A DNA stretch of 64,000 nucleotides from contig NW_027043831.1 of NCBI RefSeq assembly GCF_037102585.1, forward strand, positions 434,001 to 498,000. The letters run 5' to 3'. The first letter of the stretch is position 1. Each line of letters opens with the position of its first letter. Positions 1 to 9,379 of the stretch are shown piece after piece. The stretch is from Saccharomycopsis crataegensis. Taxonomy: Eukaryota > Ascomycota > Saccharomycetes > Ascoideales > Saccharomycopsidaceae. The notes beneath the pieces are model-generated. The model worked only from the letters and a program-made list of their open reading frames with translations, had not been told where the DNA came from and did no database searches. A program made the translations under genes and the position numbers.

Positions 1-410
1 AAGAAAAAAGGTTTGAGTATGTGGAGATTTGAAAACGACAAGAGATGGGGCAAATAAATTGAGAAAAATAAATAAAAAAGAGCTGTAGGCAAGATGAAAG
101 ATGGCAGAGAGAAAAAAAAAAGAAAGAAAATGGGAATAATATTGATAAATTTATAAATGAGGAGGGACAGACATGAATTGAGATCTTATTATTCTGCTGG
201 ATTACAAAGGCATATCGGTAATTCGTCATGATAAGTAATAAAAAAAAAACAAATGATGATGATTGATAAAAATGCTGGTACGTATTAATATTGCGATGAA
301 AATTGGATTTTCTTGCAGAATACTGATTAATGATGAGAGGCTAAAATACGACAGAACTGATAGAGATTGAGGAAAACAATGAAACAACGAAAACAAAAAA
401 GCATAATCAT
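1..410. other. Intergenic, downstream of CDC55
   Basis: This AT-rich stretch lies beyond the 3' end of CDC55 and runs to the window edge. It contains short A runs and no convincing reading frame, RNA gene or repeat. Any neighbouring gene lies outside the window. Confidence 0.6.
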
Positions 411-1898
411 TCATGAGGTTGAGAAAATGTACAAATTGTTGGTTGCTGCAATTGCCACACTATTTTCCATTGGATGCCATGACAAGTGTAAAATACTCTT
501 CTTGAAATCCACGGTCTCAAAGTCCAAGTCTCTTCTCATGCTATTATTGTTGCCTGTTCCATTAACTGGTTGGTTGTTCTTGTTTCTAAGAGTTGGAATA
601 CCTACCTTTTTAGCCTTGAATGCACTCTTGTCAGCTTGTAATACGATTTCTGTTTCATTGGCCTCGTTACTATTGACAGCGTCTGGATAAATCATGAAAT
701 TATTGTTATATGATCCGGACATCATCGACTTACCATCACCGGAGAAGACAACTTCAAATTTATCGAATATAGCGTCATTTTCATAGGCATCACATAAGCG
801 ATCTCTCAATTGTTCATGAACATTGATAGTCTTAATCGGCTTATTTTCCATCTTGAGATCCCAAATCTTAACTGTCATGTAATCTCTACTAACCATATAT
901 CTTCCGTCATTACTGAACTTCACATCACTTATTGAGGTTGTTATTTCGGTAAAGAAGTTATGAGCTGTACTATCCATGTATTCTTCGAACACCTTTGCTT
1001 GAGAATCACACAAAGCGTTCTCTCTCATGTCAGCAAGCTTTATTTCACCCTTCGATGATGAGTATGCAAACAAGTTACAACTAAGAGGATGGAAGGCGGC
1101 ACTGGTGATGACTTGGGTAAGCTCTTCCATATTGGCTGGCTTAATGTCGACAATGTTGAAACATTGGTCAGAGATTCCTAAATTCCAGAGATTAACTCTA
1201 AGATCATCAGCTGAAATAAAAGTTTCACCATCACTATTGATGGATATGGAATTGATATGATAAGTATGCGCATTTGCAAATATTCTTCTTGGAGCAGCAG
1301 CAATTATAGTATCATGTAAGGACATTCTTGGTAAATGAAGGCTGTTTAATGAGATATAGTTCGGATTGTTGTGTAACTGAGAGATATTTGAAAGACCTGA
1401 TAAAAGGTTATTGTTCAATAAACTAAGATTGTAGCTATTCAATCCGCTATTTCCATAACCGTTGAAACCATTATTAAATCCATCGTTCAAGTTATTCTCG
1501 CTCACAATCTTTATAGTCTTCTCATAGATCTTCCATAATTTGATGGTTTTATCATTGGTGGACAATAAGAAATGGGCAGAGTTAGATCTTTTGCACCATT
1601 TTATCTTATTGATTTTTTCTTCAATTTCTAGAGACTTTAAATAATCAAATTCTGCATCGTGTGATTGGAATTCGGTGTGGAAACGATATTCACAGTTTTT
1701 CTTGGACTTATTTCTTTCAAATAGAACCACTCTACCACCCCTATCACCCGTGGCCAAATAATCCCCAGTCTGGTCAAACTCAACTGTTGATATAATATCT
1801 GCTTCGGTAATATTCTCTATATCTCCCTTATCACCAAAACATTGTGAGAACTTCCACGTTTGGTTTAAGTCTGTGCTGTCTGCTGTATCTTGTAACAT
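411..1898 (-). CDS. CDC55: Protein phosphatase 2A regulatory B subunit (Cdc55)
   Basis: The product is the B/PR55 WD40 regulatory subunit of PP2A, 495 residues. In yeast it directs the phosphatase to mitotic-exit, spindle-checkpoint and morphogenesis substrates. The N-terminus carries the family signature [20 protein letters not shown], followed by a propeller with the PR55-typical stretches [36 protein letters not shown] and MTVKIWDLK. The length fits yeast Cdc55 (about 526 residues). An Asn/Leu-rich insert at about residues 140-185 lies between blades and is probably a lineage-specific loop. The start is the first ATG, just ahead of the conserved WKFSQCFG segment. The upstream gap is long (1.2 kb). 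Identification is firm. Confidence 0.95.
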   Translation of the reverse strand: MLQDTADSTDLNQTWKFSQCFGDKGDIENITEADIISTVEFDQTGDYLATGDRGGRVVLFERNKSKKNCEYRFHTEFQSHDAEFDYLKSLEIEEKINKIKWCKRSNSAHFLLSTNDKTIKLWKIYEKTIKIVSENNLNDGFNNGFNGYGNSGLNSYNLSLLNNNLLSGLSNISQLHNNPNYISLNSLHLPRMSLHDTIIAAAPRRIFANAHTYHINSISINSDGETFISADDLRVNLWNLGISDQCFNIVDIKPANMEELTQVITSAAFHPLSCNLFAYSSSKGEIKLADMRENALCDSQAKVFEEYMDSTAHNFFTEITTSISDVKFSNDGRYMVSRDYMTVKIWDLKMENKPIKTINVHEQLRDRLCDAYENDAIFDKFEVVFSGDGKSMMSGSYNNNFMIYPDAVNSNEANETEIVLQADKSAFKAKKVGIPTLRNKNNQPVNGTGNNNSMRRDLDFETVDFKKSILHLSWHPMENSVAIAATNNLYIFSTS

Positions 1899-3091
1899 TG
1901 TAAATCAACTTCTGTGGTATTTTGTATAAGGTCTCTAGGTATAAAACAATGAGAACCAAACGAAAAAAAGAAAAATTAATTAAATAACTTAGATATCAAA
2001 GGTAATAATGAAATTCAATGAGAATATTTGCTTTGTTTCCGATTATGATATGATTTTTACTCTGGTAACTTTGTGGCGTCAACGCGATGACGACCTGTGA
2101 CTACCTCTTCGTAACTAACACCAAAGGAAAATGTAAAATCAAAAACCTGCGTTCACAACTCTATTTCGATTGCAATTATGAAGGACTATAGGAAAATAGA
2201 TAAGTGGTATTTTCCAAAAAGTCTTAATTGGGTATAGGAATGGATGTGATGTGACTATGTCAAGGTTAAGAGAATCTTGTCGTCTAGTGTCCTAATTATG
2301 TAATTTTTTGATTTCTCACTTGTGTTGATTTTTTGCTTTGCTGGAAGAGACCGTTTCATCACACGTGATCACATGGGGAATCTGGTCCCATCGCGATGGG
2401 AATACAGTTATTATCCAGTAACACACGTAATTTATATATTTTTTATGGAATATTTTTAATTCTTTTTTTTAAATAGGGAGAATAGAGGAATATTTTACAA
2501 CATTGAAGTACAAAGGGCCAGTGGCACATCTGTATTGTCATGCTGTTATTTCCATGTGTTAACTTTTTGGAAGTCTGTTCGAAAATGATCATGATTAAAG
2601 TAACCATGCCATAATCAAACAACTGAGATCCATCAAGCTAAAAATAAAGACGTTCTGAATTCAATGTTTCTAATATCATTATTTTTCTCATGTTCATTTC
2701 AAATCTATCAATGATAAATGATAAGGTCCAAATATGTCATATCGTTCATAATTAATTGTTCCAACGATCTTACACGAGTAAAATTCGAATATGCAAAAAA
2801 ATATTTCTTTAAATTATAAAGAGGCTAGAAAGACTCTTTCTCATTGTGACCCACAATTACTAGCCACTCCAAAACATTAGTATAAAAAAAATAAAAATTA
2901 AAATAAGAATGGTCATTTAATGCCATGTATTTTATATTATCTGTGAATGATGTCTTTAATTGAACAGAATGCAACAACAGTATTCAATTACTCTCCCACC
3001 AAGCAACCCCAATCTGTTTGAAACAGTCTGTTTGCTTCTAATAATCTTCTCCAAAAATCATGTTTTTATAATCAATAATTTTTATTCAAAT
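1899..3091. other. Intergenic between CDC55 promoter and COX13 3' end
   Basis: This 1.2-kb AT-rich gap serves as the CDC55 upstream region and the COX13 downstream region. A CACGTG core flanked by TCA/ATCA at about 2362-2368 is a candidate Cbf1/Pho4-type E-box. No gene, tRNA or repeat was recognised. Confidence 0.5.
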
Positions 3092-3511
3092 TTAGTCCTT
3101 GACGTGACGGTTGATAACTGGGTTCCAGAAAAGGGTCTTGTCACCATCACCCCAGAAAAAGTCCTTGTTTCTGATGTTTTGGAATTCGTAGTCCTTTGGC
3201 CAGTCTTCATCTGCAACCTTGGCCTTTTCAGCTCTGTGGTGGGCGTGTTCCTTTTCAACAAAGTAGGTGTTGATGGCAGTCAACCCAATGGCTGGCAAGG
3301 CAACGAAGAAAGAGATCTTCTTCCACAAGCCGCTGGTACCAGCAGCGTGTTCTTGGACAGCTTCGATGTGCTTAGCAAATGCTTTACCAGCTTCGACGTC
3401 TGGCTTACCGAAAGCTGGTTCATTGGCGTATGGTGGCAAACTGTGGTTCTTACGAACGAAAGTTCTTCTAGCGGTTTGAGCAGTAGCTCTTCTGGCAACG
3501 TTTGACAACAT
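3092..3511 (-). CDS. COX13: Cytochrome c oxidase subunit VIa, mitochondrial precursor
   Basis: The product is a small nuclear-encoded subunit of respiratory complex IV in the mitochondrial inner membrane, 139 residues. The N-terminus is a basic, hydroxylated targeting sequence (MLSNVARRATAQTARRTFV). One transmembrane helix follows at about residues 63-82 (FFVALPAIGLTAINTYFV). After it come the family's charged HAHH segment and the C-terminal DKTLFWNPVINRHV motif typical of subunit VIa. An in-frame ATG 17 codons further upstream would extend the protein, but the chosen ATG begins directly with a presequence and matches the usual length. Three CCAAT boxes upstream fit HAP-complex control. Confidence 0.95.
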   Translation of the reverse strand: MLSNVARRATAQTARRTFVRKNHSLPPYANEPAFGKPDVEAGKAFAKHIEAVQEHAAGTSGLWKKISFFVALPAIGLTAINTYFVEKEHAHHRAEKAKVADEDWPKDYEFQNIRNKDFFWGDGDKTLFWNPVINRHVKD

Positions 3512-3621
3512 TATTGATGGTGATGATAAATGATCCTGTACTGATTGCACGAATGTTAGCAAGAGTTCTGCTGTGTTATAAATTTTCTGACGGCGTGATT
3601 TTTTTTTTCCACTGCGTGTTG

Positions 3622-3815
3622 ATTGGCTGAAGGGTATCCATCATGTGATATGCATGTTTCTGTTTATTTATGCGTATATCATAAGAGCATATTGGCTGAT
3701 ACCAGTTAATTCTCCAATATATGGTTCAAAATTTAGAATAACTTTCAAAAAGAGAATAAAGAGTTGCACCTTCTGTTTTTGATCTTCTTGTTAGTAATGG
3801 AAATTGGAGTATTGG
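3622..3815 (-). promoter_or_regulatory. Three CCAAT boxes upstream of COX13
   Basis: ATTGGCTG on the plus strand (CAGCCAAT on the COX13 strand) occurs at 3622-3629, 3691-3698 and 3811-3818. These lie about 110, 180 and 300 bp upstream of the ATG. The Hap2/3/4/5 complex binds CCAAT in respiratory gene promoters. The three copies share the flanking bases as well as the core, which supports function. Binding itself is inferred. Confidence 0.55.
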
Positions 3816-3895
3816 CTGGTTTTCTTTTTTTTTTTTTTTTGTAAGTGAGGAATTTCAGTGAAGTGAAGTCCTCCAAACTTTTGAGTGACTATAAT

Positions 3896-3896
3896 G

Positions 3897-3944
<48 letters not shown>

Positions 3945-3945
3945 T
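3896..3945. repeat. (ATT)n microsatellite
   Basis: About 16 perfect copies of a TTA/ATT trinucleotide lie in the COX13-ILV6 gap. It is non-coding. Confidence 0.95.
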
Positions 3946-4999
3946 AATTTGAATTTCAGCACTTATATCCTTAAAGGTGCAGTATTTAGTACTTTTACAT
4001 GCTATTCTTTTAATCATAAGATGTTTCTTGCAGAGTTAAGCAAATATTGAAAAGAATTTGAAAATTCAAGTTTGAGAGACTGAATAGTTACATTTTGTAG
4101 GATATCAAAGCCAATCCTAGATTGAGAGTATCATTAATTTAAAATGCAACTGTAATTCTATGTATATTTCCTCCCATAGAGTCTCGATTTCTGGGGGTTA
4201 TATATTAGAATATATCGTGAAAAGGCTTTTAAAAGCAAAAAGAAATGTAAAAAAAAAAAAAAAAAACCTATCAATAAGCGATATGGATTCTTTCACAGAA
4301 CAAATGTTGCTCCTTTTCATATGCCATTCCTTATTTGAGATTACAGTTTACATATCGGAAGTATGGAAAGTTGAATTTACAAGAATTAGCATAGCATCTC
4401 CTGTTCAAAAATGAAAGATAGCACCTCTAAGAGCAAAATAAAAAGCTATGATGAATACTTAACCTTGGGAATTTTTAGCTTTTTTTCTATATTTCTAAAT
4501 ACCTATCAACTGTTGACTGAACTGTCGGTCCATCTTGGAAGTACTTATGTGGTCTCACTTTTCTGTAATCCAATTTCTATTTTAATTACATAAAACGTGT
4601 TTTCAGAAACAACTTGAATGTAATGTCTGTGTTCTTTAAACGTACCTCAATAGTGACTAGATGTAAGTGGTGTATCACCATCAACCTATGATGTGAAAAG
4701 CAAAGCAGAATAAAATACAACAGATAAAGTTACTGGCTGAATTATTTCAAAACTGACTTGGTAATGCATTATTTATATAGAAAAATAAAATGTCAATGTC
4801 AGAAATAGTCAAAAAAAAAAAAAAAAAGAAAACAGAAAAAACAAATGAAGATACAGAGAAAACCAAATGAATTTATAGCATAACAATGTTTATTTTGAAA
4901 GATAAATAATATGATATTGAATCGAATATGTGATGACTAAATGTAATGTTCTAAATGAATTTAGAATTGATAGGTGTTTTAATTGTCTAACAGAAACAA

Positions 5000-5920
5000 T
5001 CAACCTGGTGGCAAGTTGCTAACGTCAATTTCAGGGGTATCACTCACATCATCTTCTTCAAGACCTTCGATGTCATCCAAAGGAGTTCTTGGCAAGGCCA
5101 TGACACCAGATCTAGCGACTTCTAACAAACCAAAAGGTCTAATCAATTTCAAAAAGTTGGTGATTCTTTCTGGTTTACCGTTCAACTCAATGATACAATT
5201 CTTGGAAGAAATATCGACGATTTTACCACCGAATTCTGCAGTTAAGGTTTGTAATGCAGTCAAGTATTGATTCTTGATTCTCAACAATTCAGATGGAGAC
5301 AAATTCTTAGGGTGGTACTTACCATGGAAATCACTCAAACTGCCGCCTTGTTCTTTAGCAGTAGCATCCAATTCTGGGGACAATTCGCTTTCATGTTGTT
5401 TGATCAAATCTTCAAAATATTCAGGCCCCAACAAACTGACTCTTGCCAAAAGCAATTCTCTCTTGATTATTTGACCATAACTATAGTCTAAAACGGCAAA
5501 CACAGGCACCAAATCTTCAATTTGCTTTCTAGCTTGTTCAATGACTGCGTCTTGACCTTTCAATATAATTGTCATTCTAGACAAGTCTTTAATATTGGTG
5601 TTGCAAACCACTAAGGAATCAATGTTGAACCCTCTAGCGGCCAAAATACCAGAAACCAACGACAAAACACCTGGTTCATTTTGCACCAAACAGTTCAAGA
5701 TGTGTTGCTTCTTTGGGGATTTTGATGGCAAAGGAGTTTCATATAAAATAGAGGAAACAGCACCTTGAGCAGACCAATTTGGAGTGTCCAAAGTTGGTAA
5801 TCCTGGTTGTTTCTTATGACGATGTAAAGCCTTGTAGGCCAAAGCTGCGGTGGAGGAACTGTTATGTCTAACGAATTGGCGCTTGGCCAAACTTTGAACA
5901 AGTAGTCTGGTACTAGACAT
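5000..5920 (-). CDS. ILV6: Acetolactate synthase regulatory (small) subunit, mitochondrial
   Basis: The product is the regulatory subunit of acetohydroxyacid synthase, which commits pyruvate to valine, leucine and isoleucine synthesis and confers valine feedback. It is 306 residues with an N-terminal mitochondrial presequence (MSSTRLLVQSLAKRQFVRH). An ACT domain begins at about residue 70 (HILNCLVQNEPGVLSLVSGI, then ARGFNIDSLVVCNT). The ALS_ss C-terminal domain follows, with FGGKIVDIS and a terminal RPFGLLEVARSG segment. An ATG 15 codons upstream is possible, but the chosen start opens a classical presequence. A Gcn4-type element lies 95 bp upstream. Length and motifs match yeast Ilv6 (309 residues). 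Confidence 0.95.
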   Translation of the reverse strand: MSSTRLLVQSLAKRQFVRHNSSSTAALAYKALHRHKKQPGLPTLDTPNWSAQGAVSSILYETPLPSKSPKKQHILNCLVQNEPGVLSLVSGILAARGFNIDSLVVCNTNIKDLSRMTIILKGQDAVIEQARKQIEDLVPVFAVLDYSYGQIIKRELLLARVSLLGPEYFEDLIKQHESELSPELDATAKEQGGSLSDFHGKYHPKNLSPSELLRIKNQYLTALQTLTAEFGGKIVDISSKNCIIELNGKPERITNFLKLIRPFGLLEVARSGVMALPRTPLDDIEGLEEDDVSDTPEIDVSNLPPG

Positions 5921-6014
5921 CTTTTTGCTATTACTTTGTTTTGTGACTGTACGAACGAAAAACAAAACGATAACAACTTTTCGTTATCAATTTTCGCCTA
6001 TTCTGACATATAAT

Positions 6015-6021
6015 TGAGTCA
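6015..6021. promoter_or_regulatory. Gcn4-type site upstream of ILV6
   Basis: TGAGTCA, followed by T, is a perfect Gcn4/AP-1 consensus 95 bp upstream of the ILV6 ATG. Gcn4 control of branched-chain amino-acid genes is well established in yeasts. A nearby CCGGCACGGG at 6095-6104 differs at one base from the Leu3 consensus CCGGNNCCGG and is a weaker candidate. Confidence 0.6.
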
Positions 6022-6578
6022 TCGATGTAACGGCAGAGGAACGGTGCATCACCCGGACACACGCGCGCCGCCATTCCACCTACCCGATGATCCACCGGCA
6101 CGGGTATTATTATGTTTGATAGTGGAAACAGAGGTCTCTATCAATTGCACCAAAGTTCTGAGTAACAGTGATTATAATAGAATGTCCAGGCAACTCATCT
6201 ACAGCCTGTGGTCTCCAAATTACTTCTAGCTAAAAAGGAGTCACTATCGTAAAGAACGTAATCATGCAATTGTTTTCAACTCACTTGTGTACTCTGGATC
6301 CGGTGGTCGAGTGAATATATTACTCATCAAGGGACACCTCAATATTAACGGGTCATAAACATGTAATGAAGTGAAACGAGGTTCGTAGAGTACACTTCTA
6401 CAGCATTTTAATCTACCAAGCTTGTTAAACGAGCGAGATATGCCGAGCATTTCACAAAGATAGGGATAGTACGCTAAACATCTTACATCATTTCCAAATG
6501 GGGATAATTCTATAATTAAGTGGAAACTAAACAATTACAATTTGTACACTCTTCTAAGTAATGTTATAGAATCGGCAA

Positions 6579-6636
6579 CGCGAAATTTTTTTTTTTGGTT
6601 AGATCCGTTGGGGGAAGGATGCGACGCGTAACGCGT
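6579..6636. promoter_or_regulatory. MCB/SCB cell-cycle box cluster upstream of CDC6
   Basis: Two ACGCGT boxes at 6624-6629 and 6631-6636 are separated by one base. A CGCGAAA (SCB-like) lies at 6579-6585. All are 250-310 bp upstream of the CDC6 ATG. MBF and SBF bind such boxes to drive G1/S genes, and CDC6 is a known G1-regulated licensing gene. The clustering makes chance unlikely. Confidence 0.65.
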
Positions 6637-6887
6637 TATGAAAAAAATATTTTATTTTATTTTATTTTTTTCTACGCTTCCTATTAAGGTATTGAAATTT
6701 TGATGGGACGTGCGTGAAACTTACCGATCATATATTCTCTTGTTTTCCCCCATTTTTTTCCTTTTTTTTCTTTTCCTTCTTCCTTATTGATATCATTTTA
6801 TAACCAAAAGAACCCCTAATTTTCTATCCCTCGATTCAATTCCATTATATCCATCACATCATTACCTAAGTACTCTTGTTAATAATC

Positions 6888-8825
6888 ATGGGGTTGAAAA
6901 GAAAATCTAGCTCTTTGTCAGTTCAACCTGCCAAAAGACAAAATTCCAATATTGCTAGCGGCCTTCTATCACCTCCGCAAACTCCTTCGGTATCGCGGCT
7001 TGCTGGCAAGGCTGTTATGATGCTGTCATCTTTATCCACAATGGAAGCAACTCCTAGTTCTTTCGGTCTTCTAACCCCTTCATATGAGGAGCATACCATC
7101 ACTGAAGATGTTGAGGATAAGGCAACTATTGGTGAAATGGAATATGCCATACAAAACAAAGAGAACATCCATCCTGAGCTCTTTAGTGAGAAGGAATTAC
7201 AATTGATAAAAGAAGTTGAAGCTTTTGATGATAGGCACAACATCAAGACACCTGAAACCAATTCACTTAAAGACTCGGTATATACTAAGGCTAAAAAACT
7301 ATTTAGTAAATGTGTTGATATTACCACAACCAGTTCCCAAAAAACAAATTTCTGTCTCATTGGCAGAGAAAAGGAATATTCTGCTATCGAGTCGTTCCTC
7401 ATCAAAAACATACAAAATAATGCCTCTGATTTCCTCTACATTTCTGGCCCACCAGGTTGTGGAAAGACTCAACAAGTGTCTTATATCTTGGACCGTTTAG
7501 TATCTACTGGAACAGGTGAGCCTGGAAGATCGTACTTTGAGATCAGCTTCGATGATAAAGAGGTGAAAAAGATCACCGTGACGAAAATCAATTGTATGAG
7601 ACTATCGAATTTGAATGAGATTTTCGAAGAATTTTTGAAGAATTTTGGGATCAATGCTAAAAAAATTGGAACGTATCCAAAATACTTGGAACTTGAACAT
7701 GAATTGCTGGCCAAAGAATTGTTTACCTTGTTGATTTCTGAAGAAGAATTCTCTGACAATAACGTCATTATCTTGGATGAACTAGATGCCGTCTTAAATA
7801 ATTCGAAATCGAATGCGGACAAGCAGTTGGTATTTGACTTTTTCTTGTTAGCAAAGCCAAAGAAGGATGCTGATACCAGACTAGTCTTGGTTGGTATTGC
7901 TAATGCTTTGAACTTGATTGATAAAATTGCACCAAGATTGAAACATAATGGTTTAAAGACTTCCATGGTCCAATTTTTGCCATACACCACTGATAAAATT
8001 GTTGACATAGTCAAGCAAAAACTTTTATCATTATGCGAGAATGAAAAACAACTCAAGCAGTTGAAAAATCCAAATGACTTCCCAATAATAAACTTCTCTG
8101 CTTTACAACTTTGTGCTAAAAAAACTGCTTCAAATACTGGTGATTTGAGAAAAGTTTTTGACATTTTGTATCGTTCCATCGAAGCTGTTGAAACCAATAC
8201 AAGAAAACAGTATTTGTCTAATCCCGAAAAGCAATTGCATGAATTTTATTGTTTGACACCAACAGATGCCCCTAAAGTCTCTATTTCCCACATTGCAAAA
8301 ATTTGCTCCACCTCATTAAATGGTATTTCATGTGTCAGCCGTTTGAAAACAATCAATCTTTACCAATCCGTTATTCTAATTTGTCTTGCAAAAATCGAAC
8401 AACAGAAGAATGAACAGTTATTGGTTCAGAAACACAAATCAATACTTCAAGACTCAAATACAAATTCCCCCCAACTTTTAGGATCATCATCAATAAAGAC
8501 ATTACCTGCAGCAACTATGAGAAGACCTTCTGCTTTAAGAGCTTCATCTTCAATCAAGACCACTATCAATATAACCGAATTGTTTACCTTCTACAAGAAA
8601 ACTGCTAGAAAAGATAAAAATATTCCTTCGACGTTGACAAAGCCCGAAGTTACTGAAATTTTATCAACTCTTAATACCATTGGCCTAGTAAATGTCTTGA
8701 ACAAAGGTAGTCATACCAATATCAATTCTCAAACTGTCATTAGCTGTTGTGGCGTTGGTTTGGGTGATTTAAATAAATTTACAGACTCTAAGTTTGAAAT
8801 CTTAAAAAGCTTACTCAAAGTATAA
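6888..8825 (+). CDS. CDC6: DNA replication licensing factor Cdc6 (AAA+ ATPase)
   Basis: The product loads Mcm2-7 at origins together with ORC and Cdt1, and is 645 residues. The N-terminus is disordered and rich in CDK-type SP/TP sites (SPPQTP, LTPSY, KTPE), as expected for cell-cycle degradation or exclusion. The AAA+ core shows Walker A ISGPPGCGKT at about 184-193, Walker B VIILDELDA at about 293-301 and a sensor 1 LVLVGIANALNLID near 332. A C-terminal winged helix follows. The first ATG is used; upstream in-frame codons lack ATG. Cdc6 and Orc1 are paralogues, but no BAH domain is present and the length suits Cdc6 (513 residues in S. cerevisiae) better. Tandem MCB boxes lie upstream. Confidence 0.92.
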   Translation: MGLKRKSSSLSVQPAKRQNSNIASGLLSPPQTPSVSRLAGKAVMMLSSLSTMEATPSSFGLLTPSYEEHTITEDVEDKATIGEMEYAIQNKENIHPELFSEKELQLIKEVEAFDDRHNIKTPETNSLKDSVYTKAKKLFSKCVDITTTSSQKTNFCLIGREKEYSAIESFLIKNIQNNASDFLYISGPPGCGKTQQVSYILDRLVSTGTGEPGRSYFEISFDDKEVKKITVTKINCMRLSNLNEIFEEFLKNFGINAKKIGTYPKYLELEHELLAKELFTLLISEEEFSDNNVIILDELDAVLNNSKSNADKQLVFDFFLLAKPKKDADTRLVLVGIANALNLIDKIAPRLKHNGLKTSMVQFLPYTTDKIVDIVKQKLLSLCENEKQLKQLKNPNDFPIINFSALQLCAKKTASNTGDLRKVFDILYRSIEAVETNTRKQYLSNPEKQLHEFYCLTPTDAPKVSISHIAKICSTSLNGISCVSRLKTINLYQSVILICLAKIEQQKNEQLLVQKHKSILQDSNTNSPQLLGSSSIKTLPAATMRRPSALRASSSIKTTINITELFTFYKKTARKDKNIPSTLTKPEVTEILSTLNTIGLVNVLNKGSHTNINSQTVISCCGVGLGDLNKFTDSKFEILKSLLKV

Positions 8826-9379
8826 CATTAGCAATATATCCATCAGCTTTAAGATAATAATTTATTTAACGTGTTCATGGGACTACCATTTATGTTTTCT
8901 GTGAGTTTTTGGCGAAAAAAAAAATAGTTTAGGAGAGAATTTACAGGAAGGACTGACACGTTCACCGAACAGTTTTTTCGCAATAATTAATTATCATGAA
9001 ACAAAATAATGTAAACTATCTTGTATTTATCTTTATAAAGTGTCATAAACCCCTTTTACTGGATATACTACTCCCATGGGGTGTGTGACGACTAGGTATT
9101 CCACGGATATGGTGAACCAGGACTCAAGCCCATAAGTCGCAAATGGTACCTAGGCACCCCTGTTGGCGGGTCTACTATAAATAGTGGAAATGCGTATAAT
9201 AGTGAATAGACTATTATTCGATTCTACACCTTTTCAGTCTAACAGCTAGCACAGGATGATGAACAGAGGGAATTATTACACAATACTACAGAGGAGCACA
9301 TATAAAAGAACGATATATATTAGAGAAAAAAAAATGCAATTGATATAAATATACCCTATCATGCGGTGTGTCAATTAAA
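8826..9379. other. Convergent gap CDC6 / ferric reductase
   Basis: This 554-bp gap lies between two convergent 3' ends and includes an LTR-like 163-bp segment, listed separately. The rest is AT-rich with an A run near 8918. Confidence 0.5.
9082..9244. mobile_element. Possible solo LTR fossil (weak)
   Basis: The segment starts TGTGTGACG and ends TCTAACA, contains TATAAATA at 9176-9183 and a promoter-like GC island, and lies in a convergent gap. TG...CA ends and an internal TATA box fit a solo LTR of a yeast retrotransposon. No target-site duplication was seen and no second copy exists in the window. A non-coding RNA or plain spacer is possible. Confidence 0.25.

Larger units (their letters stand above)
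3512..4999. other. Intergenic between COX13 promoter and ILV6 3' end
   Basis: This 1.5-kb AT-rich gap holds the COX13 promoter with three CCAAT boxes, a T run near 3825 and an ATT trinucleotide tract. Short frames at 4160-4593 show no recognisable protein features. No RNA gene was seen. Confidence 0.5.
5921..6887. other. Divergent promoter region ILV6 / CDC6
   Basis: This 970-bp divergent intergenic region has a moderately GC-rich part at 6020-6110 on the ILV6 side. On the CDC6 side it has a cell-cycle element cluster followed by a T-rich stretch. Short frames inside it (for example 6262-6534) have no recognisable features. Confidence 0.6.

Noticed and set aside
6014-6240. GC-rich segment near ILV6 as a possible RNA gene
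   Set aside because: No tRNA A/B boxes, snRNA or snoRNA signature was seen. It is better explained as promoter.
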